The translations under genes were made by a program, and so were the position numbers. A stretch of 64,000 bases of DNA from Serratia surfactantfaciens (lineage in GTDB: Bacteria; Pseudomonadota; Gammaproteobacteria; Enterobacterales; Enterobacteriaceae). Location: NCBI RefSeq assembly GCF_001642805.2, contig NZ_CP016948.1, forward strand, positions 1,674,001 to 1,738,000. Direction: 5' to 3'. Under the pieces are notes generated by a model. The model saw only the letters and a list, made by a program, of their open reading frames with translations, had not been told where the DNA came from and ran no database searches. This document shows, in pieces, positions 56,027-64,000 of the stretch (position 1 is its first letter; each line of letters starts with the position of its first letter).

Positions 56027-58378
56027 TCAGAACTTCACCGAACCTTGCAGATAGATCGTGCGTGGTTGGCCGACGTACAGACCTTTGTTGTTGTCGTCAT
56101 AGGCGCGGGTGAAATACTCGTGGTTGAACAGGTTTTTCACGCCGACGCCCAGATTCAGGCCGGCCATTTCCGGGCCGAAATCATAGGCGGCGCGCACGCC
56201 CCACAGCATATAGCCGGGGATGCGGCCGGTGCTGCCGTCGGCGCTTTCCGCCACGGTGTTGGCGTTGTCGGCGAACTGGCTGGATTGGAATTCGCCGTTA
56301 AGGTTAAACGCCCAGCTGCCTGGCGTGTAGTCCAGCCCCAGCGTGCCTTTATGCTTCGGCGAGAACGGCACCTGGTTGCCCTTGTAACCGCCGTCTTCAC
56401 GAATGGTGGCGTTGACGTAGGCGTAGCTGGCGTAGGCGGTCAGGTCGTCCAGTTTCGGCGTCAGCTGCGACAGATCGTAACGCAGGCTGCCTTCCAGCCC
56501 GGCGTGGCGGGTTTTGCCGCGCGCGGTCACGCTGTCGGTCACCTGGTTGGAGTCGTACTGGTTGTTGAAGTTGATCAGGAACAGCCCGATTTCGCCGGTC
56601 AGCGCATCTCCGGCGTAGCGGGTGCCCAGCTCCCAGGTGCGCGCCTTCTCCGGTTCGATCTTGCCGCTGTCCACCGCTTTGCCCATCTGGCTATATTGCA
56701 CGGTGCCGAAGGAGCCTTCGGTGTTGGCGTACAGGTTCCAGTATTCGTTCAGGTGATACATCACGTTCAACGCCGGCAGCGGCGCGTTATAGCTGACGTC
56801 GAGGCGGTTGTTCTTGATGTAGTTGTTCTGATACGACTTGATGTATTCGTAGCGCATGCCCGGCGTGATGGTCCAGTCGCCGATGTCGATGCGATCGTCG
56901 ATATAAAACGCGTGCGCCTCGGTGCCGGACTGGGTGTCGCGATCGTACGGGCTGGCGGTGGACGGCAGCTTGCCGGTGCTGGCTTTAGTGTAGTAGCGCA
57001 GCTCGTGGGTGGATTCGCTGACGTAGCGATAACCGACGCCGACCTCGTGCGCCGAATCGCCCCAGCGGAAACTCTGGCTGTAGCGCGGTTCCACGCCGCG
57101 CACCCAGTATTCGCGTGGCGACAGCGTCAGGTTTTTACCCTGATCCAGATAGCCGCTGCGCAGGGTGTAGGTGTAGAAGCTCTGCACGTCGAACTTGTGC
57201 TGCTGATCCGGCTGATACTGGTAGCCGAAGTTGGCCAACTGGCGGCGGCCCCAGAACTTGTCGTACGGGCGCGTCGACTGGAACGGGTTGGCGTTGTAGT
57301 CCGCCCGGCTCAGGCCGCCCGGCATCTCCGCTTCGCCTTCGTAGTATTGCAGCAGGCTGTTGAAGGTGTGCACCTCGTTCGGCGCGTAACGGCTTTTCAG
57401 CATCACGTCGTCGATTTTGGTCGCGCTGTGCTCGCGCCAGTCGCTGCCGCGGGTGCCGGAGTAGAGCAGCGCCGCGCCGAGGCCGTTGTCGGCGGTGCCG
57501 CCGATCATCAGGTTACCGGTGCCTTTCGGGTGATCCTGGCGCGAGGTCGGGCTGAGCTGCCCCTGCATGCCGGCCTCCATGCCGAAGGTTTTCGGGATGG
57601 CACGGGTGACGAAGTTGACGACGCCGCCGACGCTCTGCGGCCCGTAGCGCACCGCGCCGCCGCCGCGCACCACGTCAATCGCATCCATATTGCCGAGCGA
57701 GACCGGCGCCAGCGACAGCTGCGGCTGGCCGTAAGGGGCGAAGGGCACCGGGATGCCGTCCATCAGCACGGTGGAGCGGCTGGCGAGGCGCGGGTTGAGG
57801 CCGCGAATGCCGAAGTTCAGCGCCATATCGTGGCTGCCGGTGCCGTTGTTCTCCGGCGCCACCACGCCCGGTACGCGGTTTAACGCTTCGCGCACGGTGG
57901 TGGTGCCGGTTTTGGCGAACTCTTCGCGGCGCACCACGTCGCGCGCGCCGGGATGTTCGAATACATCGATCTGGCGGCCTTCCGCCAGCCAGTCGCCGAC
58001 CACGGTGATGTCTTCTTCTTTCTGCGGCTGCGGCAGTTTGGCCAGCGTGTAGCCGTTGTTGCCGAGCGCTCGGGCCTGCAGGCCGCTGCCCGCCAGCAGG
58101 GCATTCAGGCCGTCGTCGACGCCGTAGCTGCCGTTCAGGCCAGGCGAACGTTTACCGGCGGTTAACGCGCCGTCTACCGAAAGCGCGATGCCGGCGCGAG
58201 CGGCGAAAGCGTTCAGCGCGCCGTCCAGCTCACCGGCTGGAATGTGATAGGTGGCCGCGGCGCTGGCGGCGCTCGCCATCAGCGGTGCGGCGAATGCCAG
58301 GCCAATGGCCACGGCCAGCGGTTTGGCCCGTTTTCCCCAAAGCGAAGCCGGAGCGACCTTTCCCCAAGCGTTGTTCAT
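56027..58378 (-). CDS. fecA: TonB-dependent ferric citrate receptor FecA with STN signalling domain
   Basis: 783 aa outer-membrane receptor. Signal peptide (residues about 1-43), STN domain (HIPAGELDGALNAFAARAGI, about 45-120) that signals to FecR, TonB box-like DITVVGDW, plug and 22-strand barrel ending in Phe. The plug and barrel blocks RGLNPRLASRSTVLMDGI and EPEKARTWELGTRY match E. coli FecA almost exactly. Start at MNNAWGKV with AGGAG 5 bases upstream. No fecBCDE gene follows. Confidence 0.95.
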   Translation of the reverse strand: MNNAWGKVAPASLWGKRAKPLAVAIGLAFAAPLMASAASAAATYHIPAGELDGALNAFAARAGIALSVDGALTAGKRSPGLNGSYGVDDGLNALLAGSGLQARALGNNGYTLAKLPQPQKEEDITVVGDWLAEGRQIDVFEHPGARDVVRREEFAKTGTTTVREALNRVPGVVAPENNGTGSHDMALNFGIRGLNPRLASRSTVLMDGIPVPFAPYGQPQLSLAPVSLGNMDAIDVVRGGGAVRYGPQSVGGVVNFVTRAIPKTFGMEAGMQGQLSPTSRQDHPKGTGNLMIGGTADNGLGAALLYSGTRGSDWREHSATKIDDVMLKSRYAPNEVHTFNSLLQYYEGEAEMPGGLSRADYNANPFQSTRPYDKFWGRRQLANFGYQYQPDQQHKFDVQSFYTYTLRSGYLDQGKNLTLSPREYWVRGVEPRYSQSFRWGDSAHEVGVGYRYVSESTHELRYYTKASTGKLPSTASPYDRDTQSGTEAHAFYIDDRIDIGDWTITPGMRYEYIKSYQNNYIKNNRLDVSYNAPLPALNVMYHLNEYWNLYANTEGSFGTVQYSQMGKAVDSGKIEPEKARTWELGTRYAGDALTGEIGLFLINFNNQYDSNQVTDSVTARGKTRHAGLEGSLRYDLSQLTPKLDDLTAYASYAYVNATIREDGGYKGNQVPFSPKHKGTLGLDYTPGSWAFNLNGEFQSSQFADNANTVAESADGSTGRIPGYMLWGVRAAYDFGPEMAGLNLGVGVKNLFNHEYFTRAYDDNNKGLYVGQPRTIYLQGSVKF

Positions 58379-58491
58379 ACCTTCTCCTGAATCATTTTTA
58401 TTTATTGCTGCAGTGTTTTCCTGGGAGTCGGATGAGCAAGGCAAAAGGGACAATCAAAAATGCGATTTTTTATCATTTTCATTTAAAAAGT

Positions 58492-59448
58492 TCAGGCGGG
58501 GACGATCTGCAGCCAATAGCGGGTAAAGCTCTGCAGACGTATCGGCAGCGTCTGGCTGAGCAGGGCGAGAGCGCGATCGGTATCGTTGAGTGGGAAACTG
58601 CCGCTGACGCGCAGGCCGGCAACGGCCGGATCGCAGCTCAGATGGCCGCGCCGGTAGCGCGCCAGTTCGGCGATCACCCGCTCCAGCCGCCACTGGCTGA
58701 CGCTCAGCACGCCGCGCAGCCAGCCGTCCTCTTGCGCGGCGGGGTGTTTGTCGCCGAAGGCCGTGGCGCTGAAGCTGATCTGTTCGCCGGCATCCACCCG
58801 GCGCGTTTGCCGCGCGTCCTGCGCCAACTGCGCTTCAACCGCATGCTCCAGCACCGTCAGACGCGTCTCGCCGCCGCTCTCGCGCACCAAAAAGCGGGTG
58901 CCGAGCGCGCGCATCGCCCCCTGCGGGCTTTGCACCCACAGCGGCCGGGCGTCGCGTCCGGTGATCAGGCTGATTTCCCCGGCGTGCAGGCGGATCAACC
59001 GTTGGCGATCGTCGTAATGCACATCGACCGCGCTGGCGGTATTCAGCACCAGCTGGGTGCCGTCGCTTAATACAATGGGTTTGATTTCGCCGGTGGCGGT
59101 GCGGTAGTCGGCACGCAGCTCCCGGCCGAGCGGGGACTGATAAAAGAAGCCGCCACCGCCCACGCCGAGCAACAGCAGCAGGCTTTTCAGCAGCGTGCGG
59201 CGGTCGATCGCCGATTGGCGGCCGGCGCGATCGAGCGCGCGGTAGCTGAACTTGCCCGGCACGCCCTGCAGCTGGCTCTGCAACGCTTCGACGCGCCGCC
59301 ATGCCCAGCGGTGATCGTCATGCTGCTGGTGCCAGGCTTGCCACTGTTGGCGCTGGCGTTCGGTGACGTGCTCATCGCACAGCAGGGCGTACCAGTGTGC
59401 GGCCATTTTCAGCGCCTGGCGCTGCTCCGGGGTGATGGCGTTGCTCAT
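58492..59448 (-). CDS. fecR: FecR anti-sigma/signal-transducing protein
   Basis: 318 aa. Cytoplasmic N-terminal domain (DUF4880, residues 1-80; WQAWHQQHDDHRWAWRRVE), one membrane segment (about 86-103), then a periplasmic FecR domain with LVLNTASAVDVHYDD. Relays ligand-loaded FecA to FecI. The ATG overlaps the fecI stop (ATGA). Confidence 0.93.
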   Translation of the reverse strand: MSNAITPEQRQALKMAAHWYALLCDEHVTERQRQQWQAWHQQHDDHRWAWRRVEALQSQLQGVPGKFSYRALDRAGRQSAIDRRTLLKSLLLLLGVGGGGFFYQSPLGRELRADYRTATGEIKPIVLSDGTQLVLNTASAVDVHYDDRQRLIRLHAGEISLITGRDARPLWVQSPQGAMRALGTRFLVRESGGETRLTVLEHAVEAQLAQDARQTRRVDAGEQISFSATAFGDKHPAAQEDGWLRGVLSVSQWRLERVIAELARYRRGHLSCDPAVAGLRVSGSFPLNDTDRALALLSQTLPIRLQSFTRYWLQIVPA

Positions 59449-59969
59449 GAGAAAACGTCGTTTTCCAGGCTGAACAACAGGCAGTGTTCGGTGGCCTTGG
59501 CCATGTATTTTTTAACCGAGCTGACCGACACGCCGAGGCGCGCGGCGATGTCCGCATAGCCCAGGCCTTCGAGTTGCGACAACAGAAAGGCCTGCTTCAC
59601 CTTGGGCCCGAGGCCGTCGAGCATGGCGTCGATCTGCTGCAGGCTTTCCAGCAGGCTCTGGCGCTGCTCCGGCGACGGGGCGTAGCCTTCCGGGATCAGC
59701 GCCAGCATCTCCAGATAAGCGCGCTCCAGCGTTCTGCGGCGGAACAGATCGACCATCACCCGCTTGGCGACGGTAACCAGAAAGTCTTTCGGTTCGCGCA
59801 GGGTCGCCGCGGCGTCGCTTTTCAGCAGGCGCATGAAGGTATCTTGCGCCACGTCGTCCGCATCGAACGCGCAGCCCAGCCGTCGGCGCAGCCATCCCTG
59901 CAACCAGGCGTGATGGGTGGCGTAGAGGCGCGATAGCGCGGTGTGCGGGGCAGAAGCGGTGGCGGACAT
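59445..59969 (-). CDS. fecI: ECF sigma factor FecI
   Basis: 174 aa. Sigma-2 region (CAFDADDVAQDTFMRLL) and sigma-4 helix-turn-helix (GLGYADIAARLGVSVSSVKKYMAKA). Drives fecA transcription on FecR cue. No clear Shine-Dalgarno before the ATG; start taken from homology. A Fur box lies about 35 bases upstream. Confidence 0.92.
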   Translation of the reverse strand: MSATASAPHTALSRLYATHHAWLQGWLRRRLGCAFDADDVAQDTFMRLLKSDAAATLREPKDFLVTVAKRVMVDLFRRRTLERAYLEMLALIPEGYAPSPEQRQSLLESLQQIDAMLDGLGPKVKQAFLLSQLEGLGYADIAARLGVSVSSVKKYMAKATEHCLLFSLENDVFS

Positions 59970-60004
59970 GATTTTCGCATTGCTGGTCAAAAAGATGCGC
60001 GGAT

Positions 60005-60024
60005 GATAATTGAGAATGGTTATC
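60005..60024 (-). promoter_or_regulatory. Fur box upstream of fecI
   Basis: On the minus strand GATAACCATTCTCAATTATC, a good match to the Fur consensus GATAATGATAATCATTATC. Iron-repressed transcription of fecIR(A) is expected. Confidence 0.8.
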
Positions 60025-60397
60025 GTTTCAAGTTTGGCCGTTGTCCTCAGGCCGAGATTCAACCCCCAGGCGCGGCGTTGAAATAAGCCGTGCGCCGTGA
60101 AGATATTCGCTTGCCCATTCATGGTGCAGCGGCGCGGTGTTATTTTGGCAGGCAAACGGTTGCTATTGATCTGCCGGAGAGGATCGATGGTTTGCTTTAT
60201 TCTTTTTTGCCGGTCAATTCCCCTTGATTAATTAATATCATTTTGTTTTTTAACAATAATGTATTTTGGCGCCGTCAACTGGCATACGGCTTGCTATGCT
60301 TAAGCCGGTCTTAGCGTTTGGGTAACAAAAGGCATTGTTTCATCTGCGTGGGTTATTACGCGGGTGAGGCGCGCCGGTCGCGACAAGGAAGAAAATA
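60025..60397. other. gap between fecI promoter and guaD
   Basis: 373 bases with no recognisable gene. AT-rich in 60200-60260. TATGCT at 60295-60300 could be a guaD -10, but no matching -35 was found. Confidence 0.4.
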
Positions 60398-61714
60398 ATG
60401 GCACTGCAATTCACCACGGCTATTCGTGGCAATTTTTTTGATATCTCCGCCTGTGTGGAGGAGCCGCAACAGCTCGACGAACGCCTGCGGCATGTTCCCG
60501 ACGGTTTGCTGCTGCTGAACGACGACGTCATCGTCTGGTTCGGCAGCTGGCAGCAGGGCGAGGCGCTGCTGCCGCCGGGCTTCGCGGTCACGGAATATCG
60601 CGACAAACTGATCGTGCCGGGATTTATCGATACCCACATCCACTACCCGCAAACCGAAATGATCGGTGCCTATGGCGACCAGCTGTTGGGCTGGTTAAAC
60701 AATTACACCTTCCCGACCGAAAGCCGTTACGACTGCCAACGGCACGCCGACGAGATGTCGGCCTTCTTTCTGCAGCAGTTGCTGAGTAACGGCACCACCA
60801 CCGCGTTGGTGTTCGGCACGGTGCATCCACAGTCGGTCGACGCCTTGTTCGGCCAGGCGCAAACGCTGAACATGCGCCTGATCGCCGGTAAGGTGATGAT
60901 GGATCGCCATGCGCCGGAGGCGCTGCTGGAAACGCCGGAGCAGAGTTACCGCCAGACGCGTGAGCTGATTGAACGTTGGCACGGCAAAGGCCGCCTCGGT
61001 TACGCCATTACGCCGCGCTTTGCGCCCACCAGTACGCCGGCGCTGCTGGCGCAGGTTCAGCGGCTGCGCGAAGAGTATCCCGACGTCTGGCTGCAAACGC
61101 ACCTGAGCGAGAACCCGCAGGAAGTGGCCTGGGTTAAAGCGCTGTTCCCGCAGCACCGGAGCTATCTGGATGTTTACCATCGTTATGGCATGACTGGCGA
61201 TAAAAGCGTGTTCGCCCACTGCCTGCATCTGGAGGAACAGGAGTGGGACTGCCTGTGCAATACCCGCTCGGCGATCGCCTTTTGCCCCACCTCCAACCTG
61301 TTCCTCGGCAGCGGGCTGTTCGACCTGCAGCAGGCCTGGCGCAAGCGGGTGAAGCTCGGCATCGGCACCGACGTGGGGGCAGGCACCACCTTTAACATGC
61401 TGCGCACGCTGGGCGAGGCGTACAAGGTCGGCCAGCTGCAGCATTACCGGCTCTCTGCTTTAGAGGCGTTCTACCATGCCACCCTGGGCGGCGCCCGCGC
61501 GCTGTCGCTGGACGACAAAATCGGCAACTTCAACGTCGGCAAAGAGGCGGATTTCGTGGTGCTCGATCCGGCGGTGACGCCGCTGCAGCAGTTGCGCTGC
61601 GCCAACAGCGCCACGTCGGCGGAACAAGGGTTCGTGCTGATGACGCTGGGGGACGATCGCAACATTTATCGCACCTATGTGGACGGTAAGGTGGTTTATC
61701 AGGCGGCGCGCTGA
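60398..61714 (+). CDS. guaD: Guanine deaminase
   Basis: 438 aa amidohydrolase converting guanine to xanthine. Metal ligands His80 and His82 (DTHIHYPQTEM), QTHLSENPQEV, HCLHL and Asp in GIGTDVGAG are all present. AAGGAAG precedes the ATG. Its 3' end overlaps the MFS gene by 16 bases, tail to tail. Confidence 0.95.
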   Translation: MALQFTTAIRGNFFDISACVEEPQQLDERLRHVPDGLLLLNDDVIVWFGSWQQGEALLPPGFAVTEYRDKLIVPGFIDTHIHYPQTEMIGAYGDQLLGWLNNYTFPTESRYDCQRHADEMSAFFLQQLLSNGTTTALVFGTVHPQSVDALFGQAQTLNMRLIAGKVMMDRHAPEALLETPEQSYRQTRELIERWHGKGRLGYAITPRFAPTSTPALLAQVQRLREEYPDVWLQTHLSENPQEVAWVKALFPQHRSYLDVYHRYGMTGDKSVFAHCLHLEEQEWDCLCNTRSAIAFCPTSNLFLGSGLFDLQQAWRKRVKLGIGTDVGAGTTFNMLRTLGEAYKVGQLQHYRLSALEAFYHATLGGARALSLDDKIGNFNVGKEADFVVLDPAVTPLQQLRCANSATSAEQGFVLMTLGDDRNIYRTYVDGKVVYQAAR

Positions 61715-62862
61715 CGCAGCCGCGCCTGCAGCCAAACGCTGAGCGGCGCGGCGACGACGGCGCTCAGCGCGCACAGCCATAACAGACGTTGCAAACCGAG
61801 CGGGGTGAAGCCGCTGCCGAGCAACGCGGGGGAGAGCAAAAAGGCCGCCGTGGCGCTCAGGTGTATCAGGGCGGTTTGCAGCACGCCGAAGGCCGCGCGT
61901 TGCTGATGGTCCGGCCAGCGCATGCTCAGGGAAGAGATCGCCACCAGTCGCGCGTAGGCCGCCGCGAGAAACGCAATCATGAACAGTTCGCCGCGATCGC
62001 CACCGCACGCCGCCAACCACAGGCTACCCAACAGCAACAGCGTGGCACCCAGCGTCAGCGTCACGGCGCCAAAACGTTGCAGCCAGCGTCCCGCCAGCAC
62101 GGTCGCCAGATAGCCGGCCACGCCGCCGATGAGAAACAGCCAGGCCAAATGCGCGTCGGCCACCTGTAGCCGCTGGGTAAGCAGCGGCGCCAGTACCGGA
62201 ATCAGCAGCATCGGGCTGAACTGTGTCAGGCCGGCGGCGGAGGCGAACAGCAACAAACGGCGATCGAGCGTGGCGGGGGCGGCGGCCTGCGGCTGCGGCG
62301 CATCCCTGGGAACGAACAGCGCCACCAACACCGCCGCCAGCAGACACAGCCCACCGATCGCCACCAGCGCAACGCGCCAGCTCGCCACCTCGCACAGGTA
62401 CAGCATGCCCGGCATGCCGACAATGCTCACCAGCGAAAAGGACGAAATCACCGTCGCCAGCATCCGGCCGTGCAGCGCAGCCGGCGCGGCGTTGAGCAGC
62501 AAGCCGATCCCGACGCCCATCGTGGTGCCGCCCAACAGACCGGCCAACAGCCGCAGCGCCAGCAGCCAATAGAACTGCTGAGTGGCGGCGATCACTAAGG
62601 TCGTCACGCCCAGCAGCGCGACGTTGAACAGCAGAAAACGCTGCTTCTCAACGCCGCCGATCCAGAAAAACGCGCCGATGCCGGAAATTACCGCGGCCAG
62701 CGTATAGGCCGCGCTGACATAGCCGGCGAAGCTGACGGGCACCGAAAAATCGGCGGCCATATAGAGGAATATCGGGTTGAAAACCATGTATTCCAGGGCG
62801 TTGGTGAACTGAATAAAGGTGATAACCAGCGCGATCGCCGTAAGCTTTCTTGTCGGGGACAT
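61699..62862 (-). CDS. MFS transporter, AraJ/DHA1-like
   Basis: 387 aa, twelve hydrophobic segments. Resembles sugar-efflux or arabinose-efflux MFS proteins by length and the opening ALVITFIQFTNALEYMVFNP. Two start codons are possible (62862 or 62868). Divergent from a LysR regulator, its probable controller. Substrate unknown. Confidence 0.8.
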   Translation of the reverse strand: MSPTRKLTAIALVITFIQFTNALEYMVFNPIFLYMAADFSVPVSFAGYVSAAYTLAAVISGIGAFFWIGGVEKQRFLLFNVALLGVTTLVIAATQQFYWLLALRLLAGLLGGTTMGVGIGLLLNAAPAALHGRMLATVISSFSLVSIVGMPGMLYLCEVASWRVALVAIGGLCLLAAVLVALFVPRDAPQPQAAAPATLDRRLLLFASAAGLTQFSPMLLIPVLAPLLTQRLQVADAHLAWLFLIGGVAGYLATVLAGRWLQRFGAVTLTLGATLLLLGSLWLAACGGDRGELFMIAFLAAAYARLVAISSLSMRWPDHQQRAAFGVLQTALIHLSATAAFLLSPALLGSGFTPLGLQRLLWLCALSAVVAAPLSVWLQARLRQRAA

Positions 62863-62944
62863 AAGCATCCATCGGTTGCAGAATCAGGCCGGCAGTGTAG
62901 CGTTTGGCGTTTACCAGGATTAGGTGGTAGAAATGGCAAGGTTT

Positions 62945-62964
62945 ATTATCAAAATCGGGATAAT
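62945..62964. promoter_or_regulatory. inverted repeat over the lysR start region
   Basis: ATTATC-N8-GATAAT is a perfect inverted repeat ending two bases before the lysR ATG. Autoregulation by the LysR protein is possible. Confidence 0.4.
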
Positions 62965-62965
62965 C

Positions 62966-63880
62966 ATGCGCGCCAAATTGGATTTAAACCTGTTACGCAT
63001 TTTTGTGGCGGTGGTGGAACAAGGCAGTTTCGTCGGGGCCGCTCGGGCGCTGGCCATGCCGACCTCTAACGTCAGCCGCGCTATCTCGCAGCTGGAGCGC
63101 CAGCTCGACCAGCGATTAATCGAACGCAGCACCCGCTCAATGCGGTTGACGCCGAACGGCCAGCTATTGCATGAGCGGACACAGCCGCTGCTGGCGTCGC
63201 TCGATCATACCGCGCAAACGCTCAGCGAACGGCAGCAACAGCTGCGTGGGCCGCTGCGTCTGTGCGTGCCCAATGAAGTGGGGCCCTACCTGTTGGGCGA
63301 TCCGTTAGCGGCCTTCGCCGTGCAGCATCCGCAGATCGAAATCAGCTGCGTCACCAATCTGGCGGGGATGGCGTCGCTGCTGGACGATGTCGATCTGGCG
63401 GTCATGATCAGCCGTGGCATGCTGGACGACAGCGACTATGTCGCGCAGCCGCTGGCGACCTTTCCCTGCATCGTGGTAGCCGCTCCGGCGCTGTTGGCGC
63501 AGTGGCCGCCGACGTCGAAGATTGAACAATTCACGCAATTGCCCTGTATCAGCACGGTGGATGCGCTGAAGGGGAGGCCGTGGCAGTTCGTTCACCCGGA
63601 CGGAACCTTCGTTACCGTACCGGTCAATGCGCGTTATCGCGTCAATAGCGGGGAGATGGCGCTGAAGGCCGCCCTGGCCGGCGTGGGCTTCGCCATGCTC
63701 TCCGAGCTCGGCTGCCGGCCGTTTCTGGCCGACGGACGTTTGGTTGAGATACCGCTGGCGTTGCCGCCGGCGCCGCTGCAGCTGTATGCCGTTTACCCCG
63801 GCCGCCGCTATCTGCCGGCCAAAACGCGTGCGCTGCTGACGTTCCTGATACAGCAGGTTGGCGAGGCGACTAACTTCTAA
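62966..63880 (+). CDS. LysR-family regulator
   Basis: 304 aa from the ATG at 62966 (MRAKLDLNLLRIF). Winged helix (SFVGAARALAMPTSNVSRAI) and LysR substrate-binding domain beyond residue 90. GGGA lies 5 bases upstream; an in-frame ATG 14 codons earlier runs through the inverted repeat. Likely regulator of the divergent MFS gene. Confidence 0.86.
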   Translation: MRAKLDLNLLRIFVAVVEQGSFVGAARALAMPTSNVSRAISQLERQLDQRLIERSTRSMRLTPNGQLLHERTQPLLASLDHTAQTLSERQQQLRGPLRLCVPNEVGPYLLGDPLAAFAVQHPQIEISCVTNLAGMASLLDDVDLAVMISRGMLDDSDYVAQPLATFPCIVVAAPALLAQWPPTSKIEQFTQLPCISTVDALKGRPWQFVHPDGTFVTVPVNARYRVNSGEMALKAALAGVGFAMLSELGCRPFLADGRLVEIPLALPPAPLQLYAVYPGRRYLPAKTRALLTFLIQQVGEATNF

Positions 63881-63890
63881 TCACTTGTTT

Positions 63891-63919
63891 TTGCTCAAAC
63901 TGCCAACTGCGCCTAAGCT
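63891..63919 (+). promoter_or_regulatory. promoter of the gene at the right edge
   Basis: TTGCTC (63891-63896) and TAAGCT (63914-63919) with 17 bases between. The leader of about 60 bases that follows contains GGGA-N5-TCCC (about 63936-63948) nested in CTC/GAG, a small structured element. It ends in GGAGGAG. Confidence 0.5.
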
Positions 63920-63986
63920 AGGTGGTGACTCAGAGGGAGCCATTCCCCGAGACCTTATTCCGTGAACATGGAGGAGTTTCGATTTG

Positions 63987-64000
63987 ATGCGTTTATCCAC
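63987..64000 (+). CDS. start of a gene cut by the window edge
   Basis: ATGCGTTTATCCAC (MRLS...) follows GGAGGAG by about 12 bases and the promoter above. Too short to identify. Confidence 0.4.

Noticed and set aside
58492..59969. Heme-uptake HasI/HasS-type signalling pair
   Set aside because: The adjacent receptor is clearly FecA-like in sequence and length, not HasR-like.

Overview
The window reads as a chromosomal segment of a high-GC member of the Yersiniaceae, most likely the Serratia marcescens complex. The chromosomal class C beta-lactamase AmpC with divergent ampR is of the SRT/SST type known from S. marcescens, and most other genes are close relatives of Escherichia coli genes from the 34-38 min replication-terminus region, in broken but recognisable order. 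A tus gene with a well-matched Ter site at about 37.24 kb places the window in the terminus domain. No rRNA, tRNA, CRISPR array, insertion sequence or prophage was seen. Assignments were made by reading the translations and recalling family members; no database search was possible.

Layout. 0-3 kb: a SutR-like XRE/cupin regulator and a Tat-exported prolyl-oligopeptidase-type peptidase. 3-14 kb (leftward): dtpA, nth and the rsxABCDGE electron-transport complex, then ydgK. The rsx cluster is split between rsxC and rsxD by an opposite-strand gene for a full-length Rob-like AraC regulator. 14-19.6 kb: ydgJ, a bile-acid:Na+ symporter-like protein, an AAA_28-type ATPase, add, and a DeoR regulator divergent from a Nudix hydrolase plus a nucleoside-deoxyribosyltransferase-like partner. 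19.6-23.7 kb: malY-malX and divergent malI with two near-identical operators. 23.7-28.1 kb: two consecutive LysR/serine-hydrolase divergent pairs, ampR/ampC and lysR/EstB-like. 28-33.4 kb: ydgA, manA, a small exported protein with a hairpin over its ribosome binding site, and fumC.

33.5-37.2 kb: peroxiredoxin/LysR divergent pair, a WYL regulator, a VOC protein, tus and Ter. 37.5-40.8 kb: a GH3 glycosidase and a DigH lipoprotein, a possible cell-wall glycan module. 40.8-47.6 kb: ynfM/ynfL, mlc, bioD2 (ynfK), a DUF2938 membrane protein with divergent MerR regulator, and clcB. 47.7-51.1 kb: an OsmU-type osmoprotectant ABC importer (osmYXWV by transcription order). 51.6-55.8 kb: DHA2 efflux pump, ynfD, ynfB, ynfA, ydfG, GNAT acetyltransferase. 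56-60 kb: a Fur-box-headed fecI-fecR-fecA set without fecBCDE. 60.4-64 kb: guaD, an MFS transporter with divergent LysR, and the start of another gene.

Functional links. Rsx resets SoxR in E. coli, so a Rob/SoxS-family regulator inside the rsx cluster is the most suggestive arrangement here. Mlc and MalI/MalX/MalY/ManA form a sugar-uptake theme. AmpR/AmpC respond to cell-wall fragments, and GH3/DigH are wall-glycan hydrolases or candidates. Many units are divergent regulator/target pairs with visible inverted repeats between them.
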